A stretch of 64,000 bases of DNA from CAYNVQ01 sp964400735 (GTDB lineage: Bacteria > Acidobacteriota > Aminicenantia > Aminicenantales > Aminicenantaceae): contig CAYNVQ010000001.1 of assembly GCA_964400735.1 (NCBI GenBank), positions 992,001 through 1,056,000 on the forward strand, read 5' to 3'. Each line of letters opens with the position of its first letter. The first letter of the stretch is position 1. The notes under the pieces were generated by a model. It searched no databases, had not been told where the DNA came from, and was given only the letters and a program-made list of their open reading frames with translations. The translations under genes and the position numbers were made by a program. Shown here piece after piece: positions 44,313 to 52,847 of this stretch.

Positions 44313-44459
44313 AGTCAGGTGAGCTGATTAGGAAGCCATCCGGAGGCGAGCGGGCATGGAAAGCAAGCTTTGCTGGCAGGTTGGAGAGCGAGCCGATGAA
44401 TAAGTGGATTTTCCACGCTGGTGAAAATCCACGGGCTGAGGAATCAGCTTACCTGACAA
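44313..44459. repeat. Repeat C element with 17-bp inverted ends
   Basis: The ends AAAGTCAGGTGAGCTGATT (44312-44330) and AATCAGCTTACCTGAC (44443-44458) are inverted partners. Inside is a 65-base core, beginning GGAAGCCATCCGGAGG (44331), that recurs on the minus strand at 63841-63918 with near-perfect identity, and a small hairpin (GGATTTTCCAC ... GTGGATTTTCACC-like). The element ends directly at the stop of the deacetylase gene. Confidence 0.8.
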
Positions 44460-45980
44460 TTATCGTAATTGAGCGGGCTTTAGCGTCCAAAGCTGCATCT
44501 TGGTCATCTCAACCAGGTGGCGCATGTCCAAATCCTCTCGATGGACCGGCCAGGATTTGTTGCCTTCGACGGACCTCACGATGTCTTCCAGGTTATCGAC
44601 AGGATGGGCATCGAATGAGGGAATATTGAATTCTCCGGGGACCGCCCCTTTCCTGATGTACAGAAACATATCGCTGAACAGGGCCAGAAGTGATCCCAAT
44701 CCGACCCTGTGGTCGTCCAGCATGAGCCAAGGCGGTAACGCATTTGATTTTTGTGTAAAAGCCAGCGATTCATCGGCCAAACCGAATACCTGTTCTTTAA
44801 AGGCCACATCGATTTCCGGCTGGACGATCGGCATATGTACGGGACCGAACGGGCTGTGCCGTTTGACCTGTCGGGGAAGGCTTCCGGTTTCCTTAAATTC
44901 AGCGAGGCTCTCCACAAGGCCCGAAAACACCTCGGCCGGTGAATAGTAATCGTCGATCACGACTTCTTTCTCGGCAAGAATTCTCGTGGCGATACCGGCC
45001 AGAGTGTCCTGAGAGATGGACTCCCGCTGATGAGAGAACCTTCCGATCAAATCGGTGAAAGTCGTGAGCTCGATATCCTGGCGCTCTTTCAGAAAACGCA
45101 TCAGCCGCCGGAAATTCTTTCTGGCCGTCTCCATGGATTCCGCTGGCCTCAACTCGGGCATTTTCCACAGATCTGGACCAGGATTAGCTCCCTGGTAATA
45201 ATTGAAATCCCAGAACTGGACGGTCCGGACCTTACAAGGGTGACAGGCGAAAAAAGTCAGAACATCCACATCTTGAATATCTTTCGGAAAGCGCCGCGCC
45301 AGGTCCCCGAGCAGAGGATCGAATAGGTCATCCCGGTAGTAATTGTCGTCGAAGCCCCCGTAGGAACCGTAGAAGTTCAAAGTGTTGCAAAACCAGACGG
45401 CGTTGTGGCCGGGGAGGCGGATAGGGGAATAAACGAACCCTGCCCCCATTTTAGCTAAAGCACCCACGAGCTGCGGACCGTAGGAGCCTCCATGACGGCC
45501 GAGGGTGGACACAGGTTGGCCGAAAATGCGCTCCAACTCCTTGAAACCTCTGGATTCCTGCTTGAACATTTTCTCCACACCCTCCTGCCAGCCTGCCTTT
45601 TCCAGAATTTCCGTTATGGTGGGATGGATGGAGCCCAGGTCTGTGTGGCTTCCAATGTCGTGTCTAGCCATTGCCTGAATAACATCGTCTCTGCCCCGCT
45701 TCTCCAGCGACCGGGCCTTCTCACCGATCACGAAAAACGTACCAGGCACTCCCTCTTCGGTCAGGATATTGGCCAGCCACATCGGAATGTCATCCACGCC
45801 TTCGGAAGCAGGCGTGACATAATCCTCCACATCGAAGCAAACGACCATCTGTGTTTTATCCTGTTCGGGAACAATCCATTTTTTTACAGGGTGTGCATCC
45901 ATATGAACTGTTAACATGCTTGATAAGCATAGCCATATGACAACTGACAAAAGCCTGCTAATTGGCTTCTTTTTTCTCAT
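44460..45980 (-). CDS. Secreted polysaccharide deacetylase-family protein
   Basis: 506 residues from the ATG at 45980 (GAAGGAGACTC before it, signal sequence after it; the longer frame upstream lacks both). The NodB-type domain has the first motif CFDVEDY (Asp50, Asp53) and GTFFVIGEKA. The second motif, HTDLGSIHPT, has His112 and His119, seven residues apart. In related deacetylases a His four residues after the first is a metal ligand; here Gly116 stands there, so metal binding may be changed. A C-terminal helical part of about 200 residues is of unknown role (GFDxEDY ... VEMTKMQLWTLKP). It is an envelope or extracellular protein. The stop is at the border of repeat C. Confidence 0.78.
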   Translation of the reverse strand: MRKKKPISRLLSVVIWLCLSSMLTVHMDAHPVKKWIVPEQDKTQMVVCFDVEDYVTPASEGVDDIPMWLANILTEEGVPGTFFVIGEKARSLEKRGRDDVIQAMARHDIGSHTDLGSIHPTITEILEKAGWQEGVEKMFKQESRGFKELERIFGQPVSTLGRHGGSYGPQLVGALAKMGAGFVYSPIRLPGHNAVWFCNTLNFYGSYGGFDDNYYRDDLFDPLLGDLARRFPKDIQDVDVLTFFACHPCKVRTVQFWDFNYYQGANPGPDLWKMPELRPAESMETARKNFRRLMRFLKERQDIELTTFTDLIGRFSHQRESISQDTLAGIATRILAEKEVVIDDYYSPAEVFSGLVESLAEFKETGSLPRQVKRHSPFGPVHMPIVQPEIDVAFKEQVFGLADESLAFTQKSNALPPWLMLDDHRVGLGSLLALFSDMFLYIRKGAVPGEFNIPSFDAHPVDNLEDIVRSVEGNKSWPVHREDLDMRHLVEMTKMQLWTLKPAQLR

Positions 45981-46091
45981 ACGAGTCTCCTTCTTCCATC
46001 CAAAATAACGTAGCATGCGGAATCCACGAAGGTCAATAAATTCAAAAAATTTACTTGCAGTTATAAAATGGCAACTTTTTAAAATGTGAAT

Positions 46092-46214
46092 GGGGACGTT
46101 CCTCAAGGTACCACCTTACTTTAGTCAGAAAGTTTTTTAAAATTCATTCTATACCTAAATCTGTGCTGTGATGCTCATTGGATGATATAGGGTGGCACCT
46201 TAAGGAGCGTCCCC
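46092..46214. repeat. Repeat B, copy 3
   Basis: 123 bp between the deacetylase gene and the second kinase gene. The left end reads GGGGACGTTCCTCAAGG then TACCACCTTAC; the right end ATAGGGTGGCACCTTAAGG then AGCGTCCCC. The right end stops 6 bases short of the kinase stop codon. Confidence 0.85.
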
Positions 46215-46219
46215 TATTC

Positions 46220-48988
46220 TTATCCTTTGGGTTTGATGAATTCCTGGAAGGGGGGGAAGTCTTTGAGGGGGAGGAAATCCTGGTCTTGAATGACATCGAT
46301 ATCGAATCCTAATCCTTCTCTCATGGCTTGATGGAGCAAATCCACGGCTTGCTGTTTCCCTCCCAGAAGGGAAGCGATACATGCTCTATAATAGGTATTA
46401 TCTCCGAACATATACGGCCTGGGAAGCGCTTCCAATTCGGCTGAAATCTTTGTGGCTTCATCGTGCTTTCCCATCCGCGCAGCCGAACATCCCTGCTTCC
46501 CTAGATATTCAATATAATTAACCGAATCTGAATAATTTTCCGCAAGCTGCTTGAATAGTCCATAGGCCTCTTCCCACCGATGAGCCAGGTATAGGCATCT
46601 GGCAAGCCATCTCAATTGATTTTCAGTGGGATCGGCAGGCATTTGCTTGTGGGCCCAATCAGCAAGACTGTTTGCGATTGTCTGGGCTTCTTCCATGTAG
46701 CCATGCACCCGCAACTCCTCGACGGCTTCATACAGGACGCTCCACGGACTCCCTGCTTTGGACAGGCCCTGCAAGCTCTCCTCCACATGCTTTCTGACAT
46801 CTTCGATTTTCCCGCGGGCTGCCAAAACCCGGACCTCCTGGGTGCGCCATACCTGATCCGGAAATAATTTTTTCGCTCTCTGGATGGTTTCCCATTCCTT
46901 CTCGTAATTTCGTAACATGTGAAAAGCTGTAATCATCCGTCCTAGAGACCAGAATGAATTAGGCATCGTCCACGTCGACATAGCATCCATATTCATTTTC
47001 GATAAATACTCCAAGGCTTCCTGAGGCCGGTTGAGCCAGATGGACGTCAGTCCTGCCCAATCCAAAATCGTGAAAGAAGTAGGGAATTTCTTTCCTGCCT
47101 GACGAAGAACACCAAGGGCTCTGAGTCTATTGCCTTGAAGCTCATATAGTTGACAATCCAATAAGGCTAGATCGAACTCCGTTAGTTTTTCTCTTTGAAG
47201 GTGAATTTTGTCGAAGAGAGCCTGGGCTTCTTCATAGCGGCCATTATTTATATAAATGACTGAAATACAAATTAAGGGCAATATGAACGATGAATCGAGC
47301 TCATTCGCTCTCTGGAAATGCTTGATGGATTGATCATAGTTACTAGCGAAGTATTCCATACCAAGGTAAAATTCTTGATAGGCATCATAAACAGGAGGTT
47401 TTAAACTTAAAACTTCCGCCATATAGGGATCGTTTTTTGCAGCCAGGACTCCCATCACTCTCTGCCGCAGATTGTGGATAATATCTAGATAAGGAGCATA
47501 AGAACCTTCCGTTTTTTTGTTCACTCCCAATTCAGACGATACAGAGGAAATCAGCTTTCCGGATTGGGCATCGGTAATCCTGGCTGTAAACTGGAGATCC
47601 TGCCCGGTCAAATAATACGACCCTGTGATAACGATACCCGCTCCTGTCTGTTCGGCCAATTTTCGAAGCTGATCGATGCTTTGAAGACTGTCTCTCTTTT
47701 CATCTGACGCCTTTAGCCATTCAGGCACGGCCGAGAGAGGAACGACCTCCATCCCCTCCATCTGTGATATCCCTTCTGAAATGCTGTCAGCCGCAATACG
47801 TCCCTGCGGATCCAATGACGCGGCGCCTGTCTGGTTGTCGAACACTGTCACAAGGACCAGGTTGGGATCCAGGGCAGGACCCTTTCCCCTGAAAAAGAAA
47901 AACCAGGCAAGAACAATAATCACGATCCCCGTCAACAAGGGAATGATCATCGTTCTCAGGTCGAACTTCAATGTGATCTCTCTCGAGGTGAGGGGTCTTT
48001 TTTGAGGGACGACCTTTTGCGTGACCGGGATGCCCTTTTCGATGTTTTCCAGGTCAGATAGGACCTCTTCTGCACCCTGATATCTCGTCGTTTTATCCTT
48101 TTCCAGACACCGTAGGATCAATCCGCTCAGCTCATCCGGGATCTGGGCATTCAATTCCTTGGGATCCTGAGGAATCTCGCTCTTATGTTTGACGCCGACC
48201 GTAAAAGGTGTGTCACCTTCGAACGGGACTCGCCCGGTGACCATCTCATACAGGATCACACCCAGCGAATAGATATCGGACCGCTGGTCGGCCTCCTTGC
48301 CTTCGACCTGTTCGGGAGACATGTATTCCGGCGTTCCGATCATCACACCCGAGCCCGTGATCCCTTTGGCCTTGAGGGAGCGGGCGATGCCGAAATCCAT
48401 GATCCGTACGTTTCCTCCCTTATCGATCATGATGTTGCCGGGTTTCAGGTCCCTGTGGACTACGCCCAAATCATGAGCCTCGGCCAATCCCGCGCAAATC
48501 TGTTTGGCGATCGAGATGGTGGTTCCCACGGCCAGATGACCCGACATCCGGATCATGCTTTTGAGGTCTTCCCCCGGGACAAACTCCATGGTGATAAAAT
48601 GTGTTCCCTTATCCTCTCCCAGGTCGAACATCTGGCATATGTTCTTGTGCCGGACCTTCCGGGCCAGCTTCAGCTCATTGCTGAACCGTGTGATCGTGTT
48701 TTTGTCTAGAGAAACCTCGGGCCTGATCAATTTCAAGGCGATTTTTTCGTTGATTTTGGTGTCCAGGACCTTGTAGACCTTTCCCATCCCCCCTTTTCCC
48801 AGTTCCTCGATGATCTGGTAGCGCCCTGCAAATGTCGATCCTGTGGTCAATTCTTCCTGCGGCGTCTCGATCGTCTTGGTGGGGATGGCTTCGTGGACAT
48901 CAGGAGGATCAAGCCTGGTTCCGCATTTTCCACAGAAAAGCGTACCTTCCGGATTATCGAACCGGCACTCTGGACATTGTTTTGCCAC
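46220..48988 (-). CDS. Membrane Ser/Thr protein kinase with zinc ribbon, TolB-like and TPR regions
   Basis: 922 residues. The zinc ribbon has Cys5, Cys8, Cys19 and Cys22, exactly the spacing of the first kinase. The kinase domain (about 57-320) has GKGGMG, Lys86, HRD (178-180), DFG (198-200) and MSPEQ. One membrane segment follows (about 350-372, LLTGIVIIVLAWFFFFRG). The outer part has a TolB/FlgO-like domain (about 380-520) and TPR repeats up to the C-terminus. The topology places the kinase inside and the TPR sensor outside. The GTG start at 48988 is supported by AGGGG at 6 bases and by the promoter at 49014-49042. The TTG at 49009 would lie on the transcription start. Confidence 0.88.
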   Translation of the reverse strand: MAKQCPECRFDNPEGTLFCGKCGTRLDPPDVHEAIPTKTIETPQEELTTGSTFAGRYQIIEELGKGGMGKVYKVLDTKINEKIALKLIRPEVSLDKNTITRFSNELKLARKVRHKNICQMFDLGEDKGTHFITMEFVPGEDLKSMIRMSGHLAVGTTISIAKQICAGLAEAHDLGVVHRDLKPGNIMIDKGGNVRIMDFGIARSLKAKGITGSGVMIGTPEYMSPEQVEGKEADQRSDIYSLGVILYEMVTGRVPFEGDTPFTVGVKHKSEIPQDPKELNAQIPDELSGLILRCLEKDKTTRYQGAEEVLSDLENIEKGIPVTQKVVPQKRPLTSREITLKFDLRTMIIPLLTGIVIIVLAWFFFFRGKGPALDPNLVLVTVFDNQTGAASLDPQGRIAADSISEGISQMEGMEVVPLSAVPEWLKASDEKRDSLQSIDQLRKLAEQTGAGIVITGSYYLTGQDLQFTARITDAQSGKLISSVSSELGVNKKTEGSYAPYLDIIHNLRQRVMGVLAAKNDPYMAEVLSLKPPVYDAYQEFYLGMEYFASNYDQSIKHFQRANELDSSFILPLICISVIYINNGRYEEAQALFDKIHLQREKLTEFDLALLDCQLYELQGNRLRALGVLRQAGKKFPTSFTILDWAGLTSIWLNRPQEALEYLSKMNMDAMSTWTMPNSFWSLGRMITAFHMLRNYEKEWETIQRAKKLFPDQVWRTQEVRVLAARGKIEDVRKHVEESLQGLSKAGSPWSVLYEAVEELRVHGYMEEAQTIANSLADWAHKQMPADPTENQLRWLARCLYLAHRWEEAYGLFKQLAENYSDSVNYIEYLGKQGCSAARMGKHDEATKISAELEALPRPYMFGDNTYYRACIASLLGGKQQAVDLLHQAMREGLGFDIDVIQDQDFLPLKDFPPFQEFIKPKG

Positions 48989-49013
48989 TCTATTCCCCTG
49001 TTGAATCAAAAAA

Positions 49014-49042
49014 AGAATAACAGTAACATCTCATCTTGTCAA
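49014..49042 (-). promoter_or_regulatory. Promoter of the second kinase gene
   Basis: On the minus strand TTGACA (49042-49037) and TATTCT (49019-49014) are 17 bp apart, about 25 bases from the GTG start. The spacing is the same as before the first kinase. Confidence 0.65.
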
Positions 49043-49133
49043 TTCTTCTTTCCTCCTTGTGCCAAGCCAACGTAAAAATTTCTGGATCTTAGCGACGTGA
49101 AAACTTTCGGTTTTCTGCCATCGAATAGCGAAT

Positions 49134-49254
49134 AGGGACGTTCCTTTAGGTACCACCCTATTCTATTGAAAAAATTGCTTCAGATACAGTTCTATTCTAA
49201 ATTTCGACAGCAAGATTCATGGCAGCATAGGGTGGTACCTAAAGGAGCGTCCCC
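49134..49254. repeat. Repeat B, copy 4
   Basis: 121 bp with both arms well preserved (AGGGACGTTCCTTTAGG then TACCACCCTAT, and the inverse). The inner sequence matches copy 6 in several places (TTCTAAATTTCGACAGCAAG against TACTAAATTCCGACAGCGAG), showing that the family shares more than its ends. It lies in the 463-base gap between the kinase and the second serine hydrolase. Confidence 0.85.
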
Positions 49255-49326
49255 ACTCATTTAAGGAACGCCCCCTATACTAAAGAATCATTGGAAGAAT
49301 AGGGTGGTACCTTAAGGAGCGTCCCC
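49255..49326. repeat. Repeat B, copy 5 (deletion derivative)
   Basis: Two right-hand ends in the same orientation: a broken one, TTAAGGAACGCCCCC (49261-49275), and a full one ending at 49326. The inner part TATACTAAAGAATCATTGG is like the right half of copy 6, so the left half was lost, perhaps by recombination with copy 4 next to it. Confidence 0.7.
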
Positions 49327-49392
49327 ACTCACAGCTTTGTGAAAAATACCGGTTTTTTGCAAATCCCATTAAAAACCTCTAAAATGTAACTA

Positions 49393-49413
49393 ATTACGTA
49401 AAAAGGACGTAAT
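49393..49413. promoter_or_regulatory. Inverted repeat before the second serine hydrolase
   Basis: Perfect 7-bp arms ATTACGT (49393-49399) and ACGTAAT (49407-49413), 40 bases upstream of the ATG. It could be an operator. Confidence 0.35.
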
Positions 49414-49451
49414 AGAATTGAAGACGATAAATTCAATCAAAGGAGGACTTC

Positions 49452-50933
49452 ATGACGATGCGTAAAGCTTGCTTGGCCCTCATTCTTTTGCTCATCACCT
49501 TTCAGGCGGCCGTGGCCCAACAGCCGGGAGAAATCAGCTACCACGACGAATCGGTCATGCCTACCGGCATTATCGGAGAACGCATCCAGGCTGTCATCGA
49601 CACGGTCAATGCGAACGATCCTGACCGTGTCCGCGAATTCATGGAAAAACACTGCACGGAGAGATTCCGGAATTTTGCCCCCATGGATAGGCACATTTCT
49701 GTTTTCCTCGGCCTTTATCAGGAAACAGGCGGAATGGACTTCCACAGCATCCGCACCTATGTCCCCGAACGCAAGGGGGAGACCGTGGTCATCCTCAAGG
49801 ACCGTAATCTGGAAAGCTGGCGGGCCTTTGTTTTGCGGTTCGACGAAAAGAACGATTCCCTTATTTCCGGGCTGAATTTCAACGTCGCCCGTACTCCCTC
49901 CAACGTCCACGAACCAGACCTGACCGAAGGACAATTTCTCCAAAACATCAAAGACATTATGGAGAGACTGATCGCGAAAGAAGCTTTCTCCGGAACGCTC
50001 CTCATCGCCAAAGGAGATGATGTCCTGATGACCTTCGTGGGAGGCGAGGCCAGCAAACGCTTCCATGTCCCGAATAACATCGACACCAAATTCAACCTGG
50101 GGTCGATGAACAAGATGTTCACCGCCACCTCCATCATGCAGTTGGTCGAAAAAGGAGTACTCTCATTGGACGATCCGATCAGCAAATATGTGGATGAATC
50201 CTGGCTTCCTCAGGATATAACATCCAAAATCACCATCCATCACCTGCTCACCCACACCTCAGGATTGGGGAGTTATTTCAACGAGACCTACATGAAAGGG
50301 TCGAGAGAGCTTTTCCGGAATGTGGACGATTTCAAGCCCCTGGTTCATGGAGATAAGCCGGCCTTCGAGCCGGGGACGCGCTTCCTTTACAGCAACACCG
50401 GCATGCTGCTTCTGGGAGTGGTGATCGAAAAGGCAACTGGAGGAAGCTACTTCGACTATGTCCGCGAACACATCTACGAGTCGGCCGGAATGGTGAATTC
50501 GGACTCCTACGAGATGGATTATCCGGTCGAAAACCTGGCCATCGGCTATAGCCGCGACCCCAACAGCCCTTATGGCTGGCAGAATAACCTTTACAAGCAC
50601 GTGATCAAAGGAGGGCCGGCCGGAGGTGGATTTTCCACGGTCAAAGACCTCCTCCGCTTCGCCCTCGCCATCCAGTCCAGAAAACTCGTTTCCCAGGAAT
50701 CTTTGGATAAAATGTGGAAAGACTATGCCGGAGCAAATTACGGCTATGGCTTCGGCGTCGAAGATGGACCCAACGGCAAAGTCGTCGGCCACAGCGGCGG
50801 GTTTGATGGGATCAACTCCAACCTCGATATCTATCTCGACAAGGGCTATATCGTCGCCGTGATGTCCAACGTTGACAACGGCGCCAGCCCTATCGCCCGA
50901 AAGATCGACCAGCTCCTCGCCCGCGTAAAATAA
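49452..50933 (+). CDS. Secreted serine hydrolase of the beta-lactamase class C family
   Basis: 493 residues. A signal peptide (1-22) leads to an N-terminal domain of about 120 residues of unknown kind (GIIGERIQAVIDTVN ... NDSLISGLNFN). The penicillin-binding-like domain follows with Ser218 and Lys221 (GSMNK), the YSN motif of LYSNTGMLLL, and HSGG near residue 450. It probably acts on D-amino or ester substrates outside the cytoplasm. AAAGGAGGAC precedes the ATG. It differs from the enzyme at 7752-9869 in having a different N-terminal domain and no C-terminal beta domain. Repeat B copies flank the gene on both sides. Confidence 0.85.
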   Translation: MTMRKACLALILLLITFQAAVAQQPGEISYHDESVMPTGIIGERIQAVIDTVNANDPDRVREFMEKHCTERFRNFAPMDRHISVFLGLYQETGGMDFHSIRTYVPERKGETVVILKDRNLESWRAFVLRFDEKNDSLISGLNFNVARTPSNVHEPDLTEGQFLQNIKDIMERLIAKEAFSGTLLIAKGDDVLMTFVGGEASKRFHVPNNIDTKFNLGSMNKMFTATSIMQLVEKGVLSLDDPISKYVDESWLPQDITSKITIHHLLTHTSGLGSYFNETYMKGSRELFRNVDDFKPLVHGDKPAFEPGTRFLYSNTGMLLLGVVIEKATGGSYFDYVREHIYESAGMVNSDSYEMDYPVENLAIGYSRDPNSPYGWQNNLYKHVIKGGPAGGGFSTVKDLLRFALAIQSRKLVSQESLDKMWKDYAGANYGYGFGVEDGPNGKVVGHSGGFDGINSNLDIYLDKGYIVAVMSNVDNGASPIARKIDQLLARVK

Positions 50934-50942
50934 ATGATAAAT

Positions 50943-51062
50943 GGGGACGTTCCTTAAGGTACCACCCTATATTATAGAAAGATATTTTAAATACAGTCTT
51001 ATACTAAATTCCGACAGCGAGACTCATTGAAAGTATAGGGTGGTACCTTAAGGAACGTCCCC
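50943..51062. repeat. Repeat B, copy 6 (best preserved)
   Basis: 120 bp with complete arms: GGGGACGTTCCTTAAGG then TACCACCCTAT, and the exact inverse at the right end. The arms contain the palindromes CCTTAAGG and GGTACC. The right end supplies the last residues and stop of the radical SAM gene. Confidence 0.88.
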
Positions 51063-52550
51063 TATATTGAATTGGTTCAATTGGAGAACCTTGTTCATGT
51101 ATTGATCGATCATTTGTTCTTCATTTAAAAACAACCGCTTCATGTTTTCAACGATTAGGGAGTTGACGACCGTGGGGATGAGCCTCGTGGCTCCCCAAAT
51201 GAAGGGCAAGGAAGTGGTTTTATATCTCAAGAGAACCTTGAAGACGCTGAGGGCACGCGGTTTAAGATACTTTTTCGTTAACCTGTATCTTGCTGAAAAG
51301 AGCTCTCTTTCGCTGAGATATTTTGTTCGGACAATCGGGTACCCCCCATCGTACCTTTCATAATGGTCAGGATCGGTTATCAATCCTTTAGCAAACAATT
51401 TTTGTCTGATCTCGGTCTTTGGATAAGGAACCAAGATCTGAACGGCCGGGAAGTCGGTCCCTAGTTCATGGGCAAACCGAAAGGTATCTTCAATCTCTTG
51501 AAAGCTATCTTCAGGTGTCCCGATGATGAATCCACCCGAAATGATGAAACCGTTTTCTTTCAAATGTTGGACCGCCCGGATGCTGCTTTTGACGATATCC
51601 CCTTTGTGCAGTTTCTCGAGATTTTTCTTGGAGGGATTCTCAATGCCCAAAAAGACCTGCTTGAATCCTGCTCGGGCCATCATCTCCACCAATTTTTGCG
51701 AGCTCCCGATCCCTATCGCACTGGCCTGCACGCCGTAGATCAGATCGTCGTGTCCGTTTTTAATGATTGCATCGCAGAGATTTTCCAGTCTTTTGAGGTC
51801 CATGGTTATGTTATCATCGGCAAAGAATAGCATTTTGATCCCGGTCATTTTTGCGGCGGCGATGTCATCCATCACCCTTTGAATGTCATAGGTCCTGAAC
51901 GATCTCCCATACATACTTCTTATGTTACAAAAATTGCAGGACATGAGGCAGCCCCGGGAAAATTCGATCATATCCCAGGGAACCTTCAGCACACTGAAAC
52001 TGTTCCAGAGCCTGACGGCTCTGTTCGGTATCTTGATCCGGGCCAAATCTTCCAGTTCTCGCTTTTTGTTATGGATGAACTTTCCGTTCCTTTTGAAGGA
52101 AAGGCCATCGACTGCTCCCAAATCGGTTCCCTTCTCCAGCGCATCCACTGCTTCGTTGAAGCTCAGGTCGGCCTCCCCTCGGAAGATAAAATCGAAATAG
52201 GCCGCATCCGGGTTTTCGGCGATTTCTTCATACATGATGGTGGCATGGTACCCACCCAGAGCAATTTTTACAGCCGGATGACGCTTTTTGATGAAGGCGG
52301 CTACTTTGGTGGCTGTTTTATACTGGAAGGTCATGGCGCTCAAGCCGACTAGGTCGGGCTGGACTATGTTCAAAGCTTGTTCTACGGCCTGACTGATATT
52401 TTTCCTTTTCAGCACAAGGTCGGCGATCCTCACATAATGTCTATCATCCAGGTTAGCCGCCAGGGAAGAAAGGCCAAGATTTGGGGTAGTCAGCATTTGA
52501 GTTGGATATCCCATACAGATATCCGGCATGGCCATCAATAAAATGTTCAT
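51048..52550 (-). CDS. B12-binding radical SAM protein
   Basis: 500 residues from the ATG at 52550, chosen because the B12-binding domain begins at once (NILLMAMPDICMGYPTQ ... NLGLSSLAANL, then VGLSAMTFQYKTATKVAAFI). The longer frame upstream adds unrelated residues. The radical SAM domain shows CLMSCNFC (CxxxCxxC, for the 4Fe-4S cluster), a Gly-rich strand and GGFIIGTPEDS. Members of this class use cobalamin and SAM to methylate or rearrange carbon centres, for instance in lipid or bacteriochlorophyll-like pathways. The substrate is unknown. The last six residues, NIGDVP, and the stop come from repeat B, so the C-terminus has probably changed. The ribosome-binding site is weak. Confidence 0.85.
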   Translation of the reverse strand: MNILLMAMPDICMGYPTQMLTTPNLGLSSLAANLDDRHYVRIADLVLKRKNISQAVEQALNIVQPDLVGLSAMTFQYKTATKVAAFIKKRHPAVKIALGGYHATIMYEEIAENPDAAYFDFIFRGEADLSFNEAVDALEKGTDLGAVDGLSFKRNGKFIHNKKRELEDLARIKIPNRAVRLWNSFSVLKVPWDMIEFSRGCLMSCNFCNIRSMYGRSFRTYDIQRVMDDIAAAKMTGIKMLFFADDNITMDLKRLENLCDAIIKNGHDDLIYGVQASAIGIGSSQKLVEMMARAGFKQVFLGIENPSKKNLEKLHKGDIVKSSIRAVQHLKENGFIISGGFIIGTPEDSFQEIEDTFRFAHELGTDFPAVQILVPYPKTEIRQKLFAKGLITDPDHYERYDGGYPIVRTKYLSERELFSARYRLTKKYLKPRALSVFKVLLRYKTTSLPFIWGATRLIPTVVNSLIVENMKRLFLNEEQMIDQYMNKVLQLNQFNIGDVP

Positions 52551-52847
52551 AGGGTTTTGTATTCTTTTATTCCCTAATGAAAAGCTCTTGAAAATATAAC
52601 ACAAAAACGTGAGTTCTATCAATAGAGGTCAAGCCAGGAGAGAATTCTCAAAACCTCGATAAAGCAACGGTCGGGGTATTGAAGAGTCAACTCCAGCGGA
52701 ATTCCCGATATCGTTCCTCAGGATACGATTCATCTTGTCCGCGGTACCATAACTTCCCTCCGAGTCAACGGGATTTTGAAGATGCGCCCGAGCTCTATAT
52801 CGATAAACAAACAAAGAAAAGATAAAAAAAGAGGTCAAGCTTTTAGG

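Noticed and set aside
52629..52838. 69-codon frame between the NlpC/P60 and radical SAM genes
   Set aside because: No ribosome-binding site, no domain, and part of it resembles repeat-rich intergenic DNA near 63.6 kb.
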